Part shown: piece after piece, positions 44,886-55,780 of the stretch
How positions within the stretch are numbered: position 1 is the stretch's first letter
How the letters are laid out: each line of letters starts with the position of its first letter
Source of the DNA: Aphrocallistes beatrix
Lineage: Eukaryota; Porifera; Hexactinellida; Sceptrulophora; Aphrocallistidae
Length of the DNA: 64,000 bases
Assembly: GCA_963281255.1 (NCBI GenBank)
Contig: OY725489.1
Span: 2,604,001-2,668,000, forward strand
Reading direction: 5' to 3'
Notes under the pieces: model-generated
Databases searched by the model: none
Told to the model about the DNA's origin: nothing
Seen by the model: only the letters and a program-made list of their open reading frames with translations
Position numbers and translations under genes: made by a program

Positions 44886-45413
44886 CAAGCGTGCTTCGCT
44901 TGCTTGCGCTGCGCGGCTGGCGGATACTTTGTCCCTCCGGAGCCTGGGGTCACATTGATTAATTTTAAGTGAGATAACATCTCTAAATAAGTCTACTGTT
45001 ATAATCGATATACCACGAAAAATCGCCAAATGTGTCAATTTTTAAAATTAATGATGAGTAATGATGACGTCATAACAGAGTGATGAGTCATCATTTTTTG
45101 ATGGTAGCTACATCATATGTGAGATATATTGATATACACATTCTATTAAAATTTCAGCCTTCTAATACCTAAAGTTAGTTAGTCGAAAAACTGATATTTC
45201 TAATTATACAAATGGTGACAATGAAGTCATAATTCAATGATGAGTCGACATTTTCATCTGAGCTCAGAACCTTTTGGAGCCATAGCCAAAAGACTCCAAC
45301 ATGCCAAAAATCAGCCTTCTGTTCCTGGCAGTTTCTTCAATCAATTCGTTACAGATATATATACGTATATCTATATATGTATATATATATTAATCGAGTT
45401 TTAATAGTAAGGA
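44886..45413 (-). mobile_element. Non-autonomous Helitron, copy H8 (complete ends)
   Basis: CAAGCGTGCTTCGCTTGCTT (inverted 3' hairpin) follows A. The inverted 5' end, TTTTAATAGTAAGGA, is followed by T. It is 528 bp long, with the typical GACGTCAT and GTTACAGATATA blocks between. Confidence 0.8.
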
Positions 45414-46133
45414 TATTGACCATATTTAGAGAAATATTATTTTATTTGCATTCTCTAACAATTGCTGGAAACATATCGAGTGACCTTTCATTTTTCTTAG
45501 CTAATATCAACTTTCGAAAGATCAATTTGGAAAAATAACGCTATGTGGTTTGCATGCCAGTCTTCTAGATAAGACTTGCATAGTTTCCTTGACATTTAAC
45601 TAATTTTAGATATCCAAGCATAGTTGTACTGACCTCCTGGATCTAGTGTAGTAGAAGAATAATTTTTCTGTCCAGAATATGTTGAGAAATTATCATCATC
45701 ATTTGGTTTCTCATGTAAGTGTAGTATTTTATCTATCATTCTTGTGAGCTTTGCTGAAAGTTCGTGAATTCAAATTGTCATGAGCAACGATATTTTATTT
45801 CGTTTATTCTGGAAGATTCATAAATTAATTATTTCTGGGAGATATGTATATTCTTCTGGATAAAGAAGAATTTGTATAACCTCAAGTGATGGTATTTTAT
45901 TTAACTAAACCAGAATAATTACTTGGAGCAATAGTGGCTTCAGAAAATGTTCAATCGTTTATTGTATCCAAGGTCATTCACAAGGTAGCATATATTACTT
46001 CAATAATTGGCCCTAGTTTAGTATTAATACCCTGAATCCATTTAAGCTCAAATATTACCCAATATACCTTATATTATAATATTATTTATCGATTTAGGCG
46101 TATGAAAATTAGAATTAAATAATATCCTTATCA
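45414..46133. other. No recognisable feature
   Basis: AT-rich spacer with no coding or repeat signal I can support. Confidence 0.4.
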
Positions 46134-46545
46134 AGCCCACCATACACGATGCAACAAAGTTGCATGCAACTTTGTGCATCGTGTATGTTGAAATGTATAT
46201 GCAACAAAAGTTGCATGCAACTTTGTTGCATGGTGTATGTTAAAAGTTGCATGCAATTTTGTTGCATCGTGTATGGTGAATTTTTCATTCAACTTTGTTG
46301 CAAGCAACATGTTGCATGAAATTTCAAAAATACCTTTTATCTTAATTGTTTTGTATTGAAAACCACAACTGATAACAGATTGTTAAATCGAGAGAGATAT
46401 TTAGTACTAAAGTGAGATTAGGATAGTAATCGTCAAGTAAGTAACAGGAGAAACACTTCATTGAGATTACTTGTACTTGTAGTAAATTCCTTTATATACT
46501 AGCCAGTAAGTCGATACATTCAATAACCAAATTGTCACAACCAAA

Positions 46546-46743
46546 ATGGCCAAACCTTATAACTATAACTGGACAGATGAAAAACTTGAACTGTGTATAG
46601 ATTTGTACCAAGTACGACCTTATCTTTACAACACCAAGCATTCCGAATATTTTAATCGAGATAAAAGAAACAAGGCGTTATCTGATATGGCCAAGGAAAT
46701 TGGAACAACAGGCAACAACACTTCATTCTCTTATAGTAAATAA
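46546..46743 (+). pseudogene. MADF-domain protein, first exon
   Basis: The translation MAKPYNYNWTDEKLELCIDL, then YQVRPYLYNTKHSEYFNRDK and RNKALSDMAKEIG, has the helix pattern of a MADF (Myb/SANT-like in Adf-1) domain. Such proteins accompany Harbinger transposases as DNA-binding partners. The domain normally runs on for another 30-40 residues with a K-W-K-N-L-R helix. Here it stops after GTTGNNTSFSYSK, so it is either an exon whose partner is lost or a truncated gene. The context before ATG (aaccaaaATGG) is a good start site. Confidence 0.65.
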
Positions 46744-47003
46744 TTTCATTATATTAAATAAAATAAAATTCCTTGTTAACATATACTTTATGCTAGTTCT
46801 TCCCAGGGCAAGCATTTCCAATATAAATGTAAGTGATTTCTGGACAGCTATATCGAAGATATTTATATGCAAATAAAAATCTACTTTAGTATGTTTAATT
46901 TGTAATGTGGCAAATACTTTACTTTGGCAATTAATACCCACCACTATCTTGTCTAGTAAAATACACTAATTATATTAAACTAAGCTCCGCTGCCAAAGTA
47001 CCT

Positions 47004-47640
47004 CTACGTCCTTGGATGAAAAGTAAGTGCATAATTCTCTCGAGTGTCTTTCGCCTTTTTGCTGTGGAAATTATGGGTTCCTTTTTTCAAAGACCGTAAA
47101 CAAGTAGAACTAGGTTCATTATGCCATTCTCCCAGTTGTATGGCATGAGTTTCAGGATTTTCTGAGTCAACATAGCCGTATGGCATATATATTGCACGTG
47201 CTTCACTGCGTGATATAAGAAAATTGTGCAAAGCACAGAAGGATAAGGTTATGGATTCTGCTTTCTCTGGAATGAGATTTGTCGGAGATAGAAATATCCG
47301 AAAACGATTCGATAGAATCCCAAAAGCATTTTCCACGACCCTACGTGCTCGACTTTACCTATAGTTATATATTCTGCTCTCTGGTGTCAACCCTCTTTGA
47401 CTATATGGTTTGAGGAGATCTTCTCATAGTGGAAACGGCTCATCAGCTACTAATACATATGGAAATAATTGTTCTGTACCTGAAAGTAAATCCGCTTTAG
47501 GTATATGTAAGGTATCATTTTCAAGAGCCTGAAAATGTGTAGAATTTCTGAAAACACCACCATCTGAAACTTTACCATTGAAACCAATATCCACGTATAG
47601 AAATTTGCAATCAGCATTTAGTATAGCCTTGATATATTAA
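47004..47640 (-). pseudogene. Harbinger DDE transposase, C-terminal half
   Basis: The minus strand reads KAILNADCKFLYVDIGFNGK, then VSDGGVFR with the second catalytic Asp, and TEQLFPYVLVADEPFPL. After an in-frame stop and a short gap it continues RARRVVENAFGILSNRFRIF, where the Glu is catalytic, then SFCALHNFLIS. Compared with the 9987-11034 transposase this is a distant subfamily. The first Asp and all N-terminal sequence are missing. Confidence 0.85.
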
Positions 47641-48580
47641 TTTAAAAGGCTAACAATTGTCTAAGAAAATGGGTGTATTAATAAATACAGTAAAAGTTAG
47701 CGAACTTTATGGACAGCCCTCGTACTGTATGTAAGAAATCACTTATAAAATTTTGATTGGGAGACAAAAGATATTCCTACTTTATCAAACGATGTATACA
47801 CATACGTATACGGTATGCAGGACTCTCACCCAACATGGTGAGTGTCTATTTTAGTCTTATTTTGAATTGTGTTTTTAGTATTTTTACAGATATATTAATG
47901 CTTTTAATTAGAATTTTAGTTTGATGCTGATGATATTCATAATAAATACCATTAAGCAAGTTCTAAACAAAATAATATTTACTTGTCTACATTAGCTTGA
48001 CTAAATGCAAGCAAGTTTATACGTAGTAGCATACATTTGATTATATTGAATAAATCACATAATCCAACCTTTATACATACTACCAAAGCCACGATATCCT
48101 ATGAATGCCAGACAATTTATAGTTAGTTTGGGTAAGTTCATGAGGATAGAGCGATTTTGATCTAAATCATACATATCCAGATAAGAGATGAAAATTGGAA
48201 AAGGCTGTGATGAGAGACAAATTATGTATTTATTTATTTGTTATACGTATTCTCATAAAACAGAAAGGATTAAGAGTAAATATTTTTAGGTATTTATGAA
48301 TTCTACGTAAAACTGGACTTTGTGAGGAAAAAGGACCACCGCTTATTATCGTCAAACTGGGCTGCTCGAGGCGCTCAGATCCATGTAAATGTGATTCTAC
48401 CTCTGATACAGGATCTTTAACTTGATCTAGACCAATAGCTTGATAAAACAGAACTAAAAAGGAGAGGATACAAGAGAAAGAGCAGAAAATCCAAGAAAAG
48501 AATGTTTAATTCTTATTCCTTCTTGACCCAATTATCTTGTCTTTACTATTTATTTAACTTTAGGTATGAATTAGAGAAAT
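47641..48580. other. No recognisable feature
   Basis: Near 47690-47730 a CAGTAAAAG...CGTACTG stretch between TAs may be a tiny mariner-end remnant. The rest is AT-rich with no coding signal. Confidence 0.35.
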
Positions 48581-48599
48581 ACTGAACAATATCAAAATA

Positions 48600-50291
48600 T
48601 TCCAAGCATCTAGCTAGAACTGAAAGTGTAAAGTTATTAAATTGGTAAACTACATTAAGCGTAGTTCTTTGAATAAACATATATTTCGAGAGTTATGTAA
48701 AGATCTCGATGCGAGTTCAGAAACCCTTCCATTTCATACAGAAGCGCGCTGGCTATCCAGAGGTAATGTTGTAAAGCGAGTGTTTGAATTACGAGCCGAA
48801 ATTCAAGGGTTTATTTTACAAAAGAATCAACAAGACTTTATGTTGCATTTTAACATTGACGAGCAGAGCCAAAAACTTGCCTATCTTGTTGATATTTTTT
48901 CTCAACTGAATAGACAAAATTTATCAATGCAAGGAAGAGAAAACACAATACTTGACTTTGTGGATACTTAGGTCATTTCATAAGTACTGAGCCGTTATCT
49001 GTATTCAAAAGTTAGTGGAATTATCCTATTTTCGATTTGTCCATTGTATAGCTCAGGAGATCAGCTTTCGATTTGCATACAGAATTACTGTGATAGGACA
49101 ATTATTGTGGTTCCTACATCCGATTTAACTACATCAGTTTAGGGTACTGCCTTCAAACGTGATTTTTCAGTTCCCTAAGGCTGTATTTCATTTCTGAGCA
49201 AATTTGGATTAAAATGATCCTTCCATTAAATTCTACATATAAGAAAATCCACAAATATTGATTTATTTGTAGCATTATGGTTTTAGGCTGGGGAATAAAT
49301 TGTTTATGAAATGGTATACTACCACTTTTGTCCCATTTTTAGGGGGATAAAATTGGGAAAAATTCCACTTAAAGTTGCATAATTACTTTTGTCACATGTT
49401 ATTGTACTGAACACCTCCCGTTTACTTAATCACACATATGTCCTTAATTATTTGACCTTGTGGTGATCTTATTCAACGAATTCAAAAAAATATCACCAAA
49501 TTTTAAGCCATTTTCAATGGGAAAATTCCAATTTTTCAACAGTTACTTAAACCATGTATATAAATCGAAAGTACCAATAACCATAATTGTTCTATCACAA
49601 CAACCCTATATGCAAATCGAAAGCTGATCCCATGAGCTATACAATGGACACATCGAAAATAGTATATTTTCACTAACTTCTGAATACAGATCACGGCTCA
49701 GTATTTATGAAATGACCTAAGTAAGATCAATGCATGTATAATGAAATTAAAGCTGCGGAGTGGTAAAATTAGCAAAGGAAAATTGGACCAGTATAATGCT
49801 TTGAATGCAATCACTACTGAGAAGAAGACATTTTTAGATGTTGAAAAGAAAGAGGTAATCTTGGAGAACTTGAGAGCACTAGGGAAAGAATTTTTGTCAT
49901 ACTATATTGAAAATGTAAATGACAGAGAATTCAAATTTGTCAGAAATCCTTTCAAAGTTTATTTAATTCAATCCCAGAAGCCGAACAGGAAGAATTCATT
50001 AAAATGATCAATGATAGCAATGCAAAAGAATTGTTCACTGAAGTTCATCTGAAAAGTTTCTGGCGTTAGATGGACAATGCGTACCCCAAAATATCTAAAC
50101 TGGCAATTAGATTGCTACTCTCATTTCTTTCCACTTACTTGTGTGAATCCGATTTTTCGACACTATTTCACATAAAAACCAAACACAAGAATCGATTGTC
50201 TGTTCAATACAACATGAGATGTGAAATTGCAAATACTTCGCCTGACATTGAGAACCTAGCTGCATTGAAGCAATCGCGACCATCTCATTGA
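48600..50291 (+). pseudogene. hAT transposase (ZBED5/FAM200-like group), split by a MITE
   Basis: The first part (48642-48970) reads LPFHTEARWLSRGNVVKRVF, then ELRAEIQGF and LAYLVDIFSQLNRQN, the diagnostic middle of this hAT group. The middle resumes at 49741 with KISKGKLDQYNALNA and VILENLRALGKEFLSYY. The end (50070-50291) carries AIRLLLSFLSTYLCESDFST and LFHIKTKHKNRL. A 747-bp TA-target MITE interrupts the gene between the first two parts, and the remainder has a few frame changes. The N-terminal BED finger and first catalytic residues are missing upstream of 48600. Confidence 0.85.
48971..49717. mobile_element. Mariner-type MITE inside the hAT gene, 747 bp
   Basis: GGTCATTTCATAAGTACTG at the left and CAGTATTTATGAAATGACC at the right open an inverted repeat of about 48 bp. 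TA is present on both sides (48969-48970 and 49718-49719). Its insertion supplies the TAG that ends the first hAT frame. There is no coding capacity. Confidence 0.92.
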
Positions 50292-50312
50292 GACACGTAA
50301 TTTGTTATAATA

Positions 50313-50816
50313 CAAGCGCACTTCGCTTGCTTACGCTGTGCGGCTGAGGGACACTTTGTGTCCACCAGAGGCGGCCTTTGGGCGCCTGTGGTCACAATTG
50401 ATTAATTATAAGGGAGATAAAATCTCTAAATACGTCTGTCCTACTATTAAAATATCACTCAAAAATCATCAAATTTGTCAATTTTTAAGATTTCGATGCG
50501 TAATGGTAACGTCATACCAAAGTGATGGGTCATCATTTTTTGATGATAGTAGTATCATATGTGAAGCATGTTAGTATACATATTCTATTAAAATTTCAGC
50601 CTTCTATCTCCTATAATGGCTGAGTTATGCTCAAATAACTCTGTTGCTTAACTTTTAAAATGTGATAATGACGTCATAATTTCATGATGAGTCGACATTT
50701 TGCTCTGAGCTCAGAACTTAATGGAGCCATAGCCAAAAGACTCCTTCATGCCAAAAATTAGCTTTCTGTGCCCGGCAGTTTCTAAAATCAATTCGTTAGC
50801 GATATATATATATATA
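50313..50816 (-). mobile_element. Helitron copy H9, 5' end missing
   Basis: It begins CAAGCGCACTTCGCTTGCTT after A and runs through all family blocks to the TA tract (GTTAGCGATATATATATA). There a plus-strand 5' end of another copy takes over. Confidence 0.75.
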
Positions 50817-50858
50817 TCCTTACTATTAAAACTCGATTAATGTATACTTATTTATTTA
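50817..50858 (+). mobile_element. Helitron 5'-end fragment
   Basis: TCCTTACTATTAAAACTCGA and TTAATGTATA is the family 5' terminus in plus orientation. It is cut after 42 bp by copy H10. Confidence 0.75.
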
Positions 50859-51306
50859 CAAGTGCGCTTCGCTTGCTTGCGCTGCGCGGCTGGCGGACAC
50901 TTTGTGTCCGCCGGAGGCTCCCTTCGGTCGCCTGGATTCACATTGATTAATTATGGAGGGATAACATCTCTAAATACGTCTGTCTTACTGTTATAATCGA
51001 TATCACTCGAATAATCACCAAATTTATCAATTTTAAAAATTTTGATGTGTAATGATGACGTCATAACAGAGTGATGAGTTATCATTTTCTTTTTCATAGT
51101 TGCATCATATATGAGGCATGTTATTATACAGATTCTATTAAAATTTCAGCATTCTATCTCCTATAATGGCTGAGTTATGCTCGAATAACTGTATTGCTTA
51201 ACTTTTAAAAATGTGACAATGACGTCATAATTCCATGATGACATTTTCTTCTGAGCTCAGAACTTACTGGAGCTACAGCCAAAAAACTCCTACATGCCAA
51301 AAATCA
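50859..51306 (-). mobile_element. Helitron copy H10, 5' end replaced
   Basis: It begins with the inverted hairpin (CAAGTGCGCTTCGCTTGC) and ends after CATGCCAAAAATCAG, where a plus-strand 3' hairpin follows directly. Confidence 0.75.
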
Positions 51307-51342
51307 GCCAGCCACGCAGCGCAAGCAAGCGAAGCGCGCTTG
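51307..51342 (+). mobile_element. Helitron 3'-hairpin fragment
   Basis: CCAGCCACGCAGCGCAAGCA, AGCGAAGCGCGCTTG, then T is an isolated plus-orientation 3' terminus fused to H10. It may be the tail of the copy whose 5' end is at 50817. Confidence 0.75.
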
Positions 51343-51358
51343 TATATACGTATAATAA

Positions 51359-52208
51359 TCCTTGCTATTAAAACACGATTAATGTATATTTATCAAGGTT
51401 GAAACCGCTTCAACCAAATACCAATTTAACCGAATAATGGGTAGACCAAATAATTTGGTTAACCGAATAATGGTCAAACCGAATAATTTGGTCAACCGAA
51501 TATTTGGTCAACCAAATAATTTGGTCAACCGAATAATTTGGTCAACCGAATATTTGGTCGACCAAATAATTTGGTTAACCGAATATTTGATCAACCAAAT
51601 AATTTGGTCAACCGAATAATTTGGTCAACCAAATAACACTTGATTATATTTTTGCATAAATGTTTATATAAATATTTATACAAAAATATATTCAAGTATA
51701 AGTAAGCCTATTATATTTATTTGTGTTCGGACCACTTCTTGTAAGAACATTTGATTATTGTGTTGGGAAAGCATGCAAATTATTTGTTTGGCTAAATATT
51801 CAGTTGACCAAATTATTCGGTTGAACAAATTATTTGGTTGACCAAATTATTTGGTTGACCAAATTATTCGGTTGACCAAATTATTCGGTTGACCAAATTA
51901 TTTGGTTGACCAAATTATTCGGTTGACCAAATTATTTGGTTCTCAACCGAATACCAAATAATGATATTTGGTTACAAAAAATGACGACTCATCGCTCTGT
52001 TATGACGTCATCATTACACATAAAAATTTTTAAAATTGACAAAATTGGTGATTTTTTGAGTGATATCGATTTTAACACTACGATGGACATATCTATAGAT
52101 GCTATCTCCCTTATAATTAACCAATGTTACCTCAGGCGACCAAAGGGAGCCTCTGGCGGACACGAAGTGTCCGCCAGCCGCACAGCGCAATCTTGCGAAT
52201 CGCGCTTG
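51359..52208 (+). mobile_element. Helitron copy H11, interrupted by a palindromic array
   Basis: The 5' end TCCTTGCTATTAAAACACG is at 51359. The family sequence resumes near 51976 (AAAAATGACGACTCATC) and ends at the hairpin and GCGCTTG at 52208. The part in between is replaced by the AATAATTTGGTCAACC array, with loss of about 200 bp of the usual interior. Confidence 0.75.
51412..51960. repeat. Inverted pair of minisatellites, AATAATTTGGTCAACCGAAT unit
   Basis: Left of centre (51412-51635) about nine to ten units of 19-20 bp run in one direction. Right of centre (51780-51960) about nine run in the other (GGTTGACCAAATTATTCGGT). About 145 bp of unrelated AT-rich sequence separates them. The whole could form a very long hairpin. 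Confidence 0.88.
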
Positions 52209-52237
52209 TACATATGATGCAAGAATCAGAGATAATA

Positions 52238-53055
52238 TTAATATAATTTCAAACGCATAGAGTTATATTCACAACAACCTTTCATTAAATCACTTTCTTG
52301 CCCTTTAAATCTGGTGTATGTATCACGGAAGGCAGAATGAGAACTTTCGCACGCAGTTTCAGACCATACCCCTAAACCCTCTCCTTCCTCCAGCATTTCA
52401 ATCTTGTCCAATAAATGTGAAGTTATATAGTGTGATTTTAATGTTACTGGCCATCCTGTCAGAATCCAAGCAGTTTTAAATTCACAGACTGCATTGTGTG
52501 CAGCAATTTGATCTGGTTCATTAGAAGAAAAACATATTGTCACGATGGAATCTAACTTTATCAGCACGTCGATGGAAGAAGTGGGTGTTTGTTCAGGCCA
52601 TGTAATTTCATTGGTAATTCTCAGAAGTTTTCTACAATCATTTCCTTCCAAGCTGATTCCATGGTATGATTGCCATTTTATATCATAGTAATTGTGGAGT
52701 AACTTCTGGAATGTCTCAAAATTTGAAATGACTATATCAGATGATATTTTCTCAAGAATATTGTTAACCAACAAAAGAATGTGTAGGACTGGAAAACAGA
52801 AGAAGTGGAAATAGACTACTTCAAATAAGGGAAAATCTTCATAGCCTAAATGATGCATAGTACGTATTTTTAAAACAAAATTGGTAGTTACACTCACTAG
52901 TGAAAAACATTTTCCTACCTTTGGAATTTGAATCGTTATTAGTGACAATTTCTACGTCCTTGTCATAATTCCGATATTCTGTAACTTCGTCTTCAAAACC
53001 TTTAGTTCTCGTCCAAGTACACATAGGCATGGTTGTGCAGTACTTGCTTGGTTAA
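52238..53055 (-). CDS. DLK/CxWD-family gene, locus C, partial with intron
   Basis: The minus strand carries MPMCTWTRTKGFEDEV (the C-x-W module) and then, after NDSNSK, a canonical 73-nt GT...AG intron (52846-52918). The joined exon reads GYEDFPLFEVVYFHFFCFPV and LHILLLVNNILEK, matching LPELHLLLGIGQKL of locus B. The C-terminus has WPVTLKSHYITSHLLDKIE and GLGVWSETACESSHSAF, the family E-x-x-H end. The C-terminal exon is open to its stop over about 200 codons. The N-terminal two-thirds is missing or lies in unrecognised exons. One frame change lies at about 53030. It is divergently oriented to locus B. Confidence 0.55.
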
Positions 53056-53268
53056 TGCCTAAGAATTTAATAAATATACATAGTGCAAGGGAACACATGT
53101 AGATAAATGGCTACTACCTACTGCAATGGCTTAGATCTTGAGATCACATGATAAGAAAAATGTTGTGGAAGGAATGTCATTAAAGCATTTGTTCGGAAAA
53201 ACTTTCTGGAGAACCATTAATAAATTGTTGTGTGTTTCTATGCTCCAAACCTTCCAAACCTTCCCAAA

Positions 53269-55257
53269 ATGAGTAAACATGAATCTTCCAAAGATAAAAT
53301 ATGTCGTTGGTGTTGCTCTAAAGTTGGTAAAATAAGGATCGAAAACAACAGTCTTAAAGATACGAAATTAGGCGAATACTATACTCAGTTTTTTGAAGTA
53401 ATCGACATCTTCGAAAAGAACCGCCCCAATGTAGTGTGCAATACCTGCAAACTGTATTTGCTCAAAAGATCTTCTGGAGAGTTATCACCAAAAACCCCTG
53501 TTCGCTTTGACTGGCCGACCATTCGGAATACGCGGTTAAGTACTTGTAGTCTGGAGGAACCATGTTCAATGTGTATTGAAAGCTCAAGATTTGGTCCTCG
53601 AAATCAATAATTCACTCAAAACCAGGAAGACCTACCGTTAAGTCGCCACAGAAAATTCTGAAGGTCTGCAGTAAATGTATGAGCAATATTCACCCAGGAA
53701 TTCAGCATATTTGTTTGAAAACCACGTTAAAGAAGAACACAGAGAAATTCTTAGATCATCACCACGTGCTCGATACCTTCGTTGGTGATGATATTATTCG
53801 GAGAGCAGATCAAATTGGTAATTCAATACCTCTATTACAGTTGCCTAGTTCATCTGGAGGTCACCCAGTTAGTTTGACTGTTGGATCATCCAAAAGTGCC
53901 GAGCCTCCTTCTAAATACATCAAAATGGACTTTTCACACATTGCACAATTGAAGTCAACAGGCCATTCTATGTCTAATAAACAGTTAAAGGCTATAACAC
54001 GAGTCATTAGAAAAGTTGGAGTTCACTGTCCATCAATGGATAAGTATTATGACGAACGCCATTTAATGTGTGATGATATCCTCGAATGTATTCAAGTAAA
54101 ATTAGATTATAGTAGAGAGAAATATAGTCCAGAATACATGGATACTTGGATCGTGAGATGCTGTAATGTAGATGCTCTCATTGAGAAAGTCTATAATTTC
54201 AACGGAAACACTTCAGTTCGTAATCTCCACTTCAAACTAGGATTGGACTATGGTCGTGGTTTTACCAAGCTGGTCCTTTGTCTGCAAAATGAAAACTCTG
54301 TAAATAATCTTTGTCTACTTGTGGGTTGGAAGTGCACCTGAAACGAATTACAACTTGTCAGTTATGCTTAAGGATGAACAGATTACACACTTGTTAGAAG
54401 AATACCATGTCTCTTTTACAGTCGACCTCAAAGCAGCTTCCTTGTGCCTAGGAATCATGTCTGGCCGGCATCCTTGCACATGGTGTACCTGGGACAAGAG
54501 AAGCGGATTAAGTAAAGTTGATTGGCATCCGAGATCTTCGGCACACCATAGTAAAATGTTGCAAAAACTTTTCGACATTTATAATGGCGATTCGAAAACT
54601 CATTCTATCGATTGTGATGGCATTGAATACCCTGAAGCATTTAACATATGGCTCACGGATTATATGCAAATATTCAATCTACCAGAATTACACTTGTTGT
54701 TAGGGATCGGACAAAAATTAAATAATGCTATCACTTTGACGATGTCGGAAGATGAGAAAAAAATACATGAAAAATTATTAACTAAACACAGCATATTAAG
54801 AAGTACTTACCATGGGGGAGCATTTGAAGGAAATGGCATTCGAAAGATAATAAGAAACGTGACTGATCTTGGATTCCCAGTGAATAACTCATCTTAAATA
54901 GCACTCAAGAGATTTGGAGATGTCGTAACTTCTTGTTTCGGCAAAAATACTATTGGAGATTTGGATGAAATAGTTTACCAGTTTGAAGAAGCATTCATAC
55001 AAACTGGACTTTCATGCTCTACAAAAGTTCACGTACTCTGTCGGCATCTGGTTCCGTTTATTAAGGATTATCTTGCAAAGGGAATGGGATTAGGATCAGT
55101 TTCAGAACAAGCAACAGAATCGGCCCATTCCAGATTTAAAAATGTTTGGGAGAAGAGCTATAAATGTAACGAGGACAGTGAAAAATACCCCGAGTCACTT
55201 TTACACGCGGTTTCTGATGTTAATTTTGTAAACTTCATTAGGCAAGATAAACAGTAG
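53269..55257 (+). pseudogene. DLK/CxWD-family transposase-like gene, locus B, nearly complete
   Basis: It opens MSKHESSKDKICRWCCSK and has paired cysteines (VVCNTCKLYL, CSMC, VCSKCMSNIHPGIQHIC), so the N-terminus is a zinc-binding domain. It continues KSTGHSMSNKQLKAITRVIR, then LHFKLGLDYGRGFTKLVLCL, then VDLKAASLCLGIMSG and CTWCTWDKRSGL. Next come YHGGAFEGNGIRKIIRN and CSTKVHVLCRHLVPFIKDYL, and GLGSVSEQATESAHSRFKNV at the end. D-L-K, C-x-x-C-x-W-D and E-x-x-H align with loci A and C. Total length is about 650 residues. Two frame changes (near 53605 and 54330) and one in-frame stop near 54896 are the only breaks. A possible AATAAA lies near 55389. Function is unknown to me; a DDE-like transposase is inferred. 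Confidence 0.6.
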
Positions 55258-55780
55258 TTTTTATCAGGAATATAGATAAATTTGGCAAAATATATTATGC
55301 TAACTGAATTGGTATAGTTAAATGTATTGGTGTAGCATAATTTATTTTAATTATCTCATCAAGTGTGACGAACATGCTTCTAAACAAACAAAATAAAGCT
55401 GAAAGGATAAAATATTATTAAAAAAACCCAAGTTAAATGGAAATATAAAATATAATTTTTTTTGCGAGAGAAATATTTGTTTTAGTATAGATTCAGATTA
55501 GCCATAAAATTCTGAGTAAGAAAATCCAAAAATCTCAATGACCGTATTTTTTTAATCAAAAATTGGTTTTAGTTACCTGTGTGTTGTAAGTATTCCCAAT
55601 TCATACTTGTATAAATAATGATTTTCAGATTTTTTTGTTGACTTCCTAATGCTTCATGAGGTATTATCGCAAATCTAATATTTTAATTACATCCCCTGTT
55701 GTTGTTATTCTCTTGCGACATCATCGTTTTCGTTCATTTTAAATTGTTTATCATCTAGTACAGGTATGACAAACTTTTTT
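55258..55780. other. Downstream flank of locus B, nothing recognised
   Basis: AT-rich with an AATAAA near 55389. No terminal inverted repeat for the DLK/CxWD loci could be found here. Confidence 0.4.

Larger units (their letters stand above)
46134..47640. mobile_element. Second Harbinger-type element, truncated
   Basis: The left region starts at CCCACCATACACGATGCAAC and is followed by four or more alternating-orientation copies of a TTGCATGCAACTTTG-like motif up to about 46330. It contains a MADF-protein exon on the plus strand and the C-terminal part of a Harbinger transposase on the minus strand. No right terminus is found before 48600, and the transposase is cut at about 47640. Confidence 0.6.

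Noticed and set aside
47685-47730. Very short TA-flanked mariner-like palindrome
   Set aside because: Only about 40 bp with weak symmetry. It may be chance or an end remnant, and no interior is left to support an element.
51437-51619. Frame of repeated Asn-Asn-Leu-Val-Asn residues
   Set aside because: Direct translation of the 19-20-bp minisatellite.
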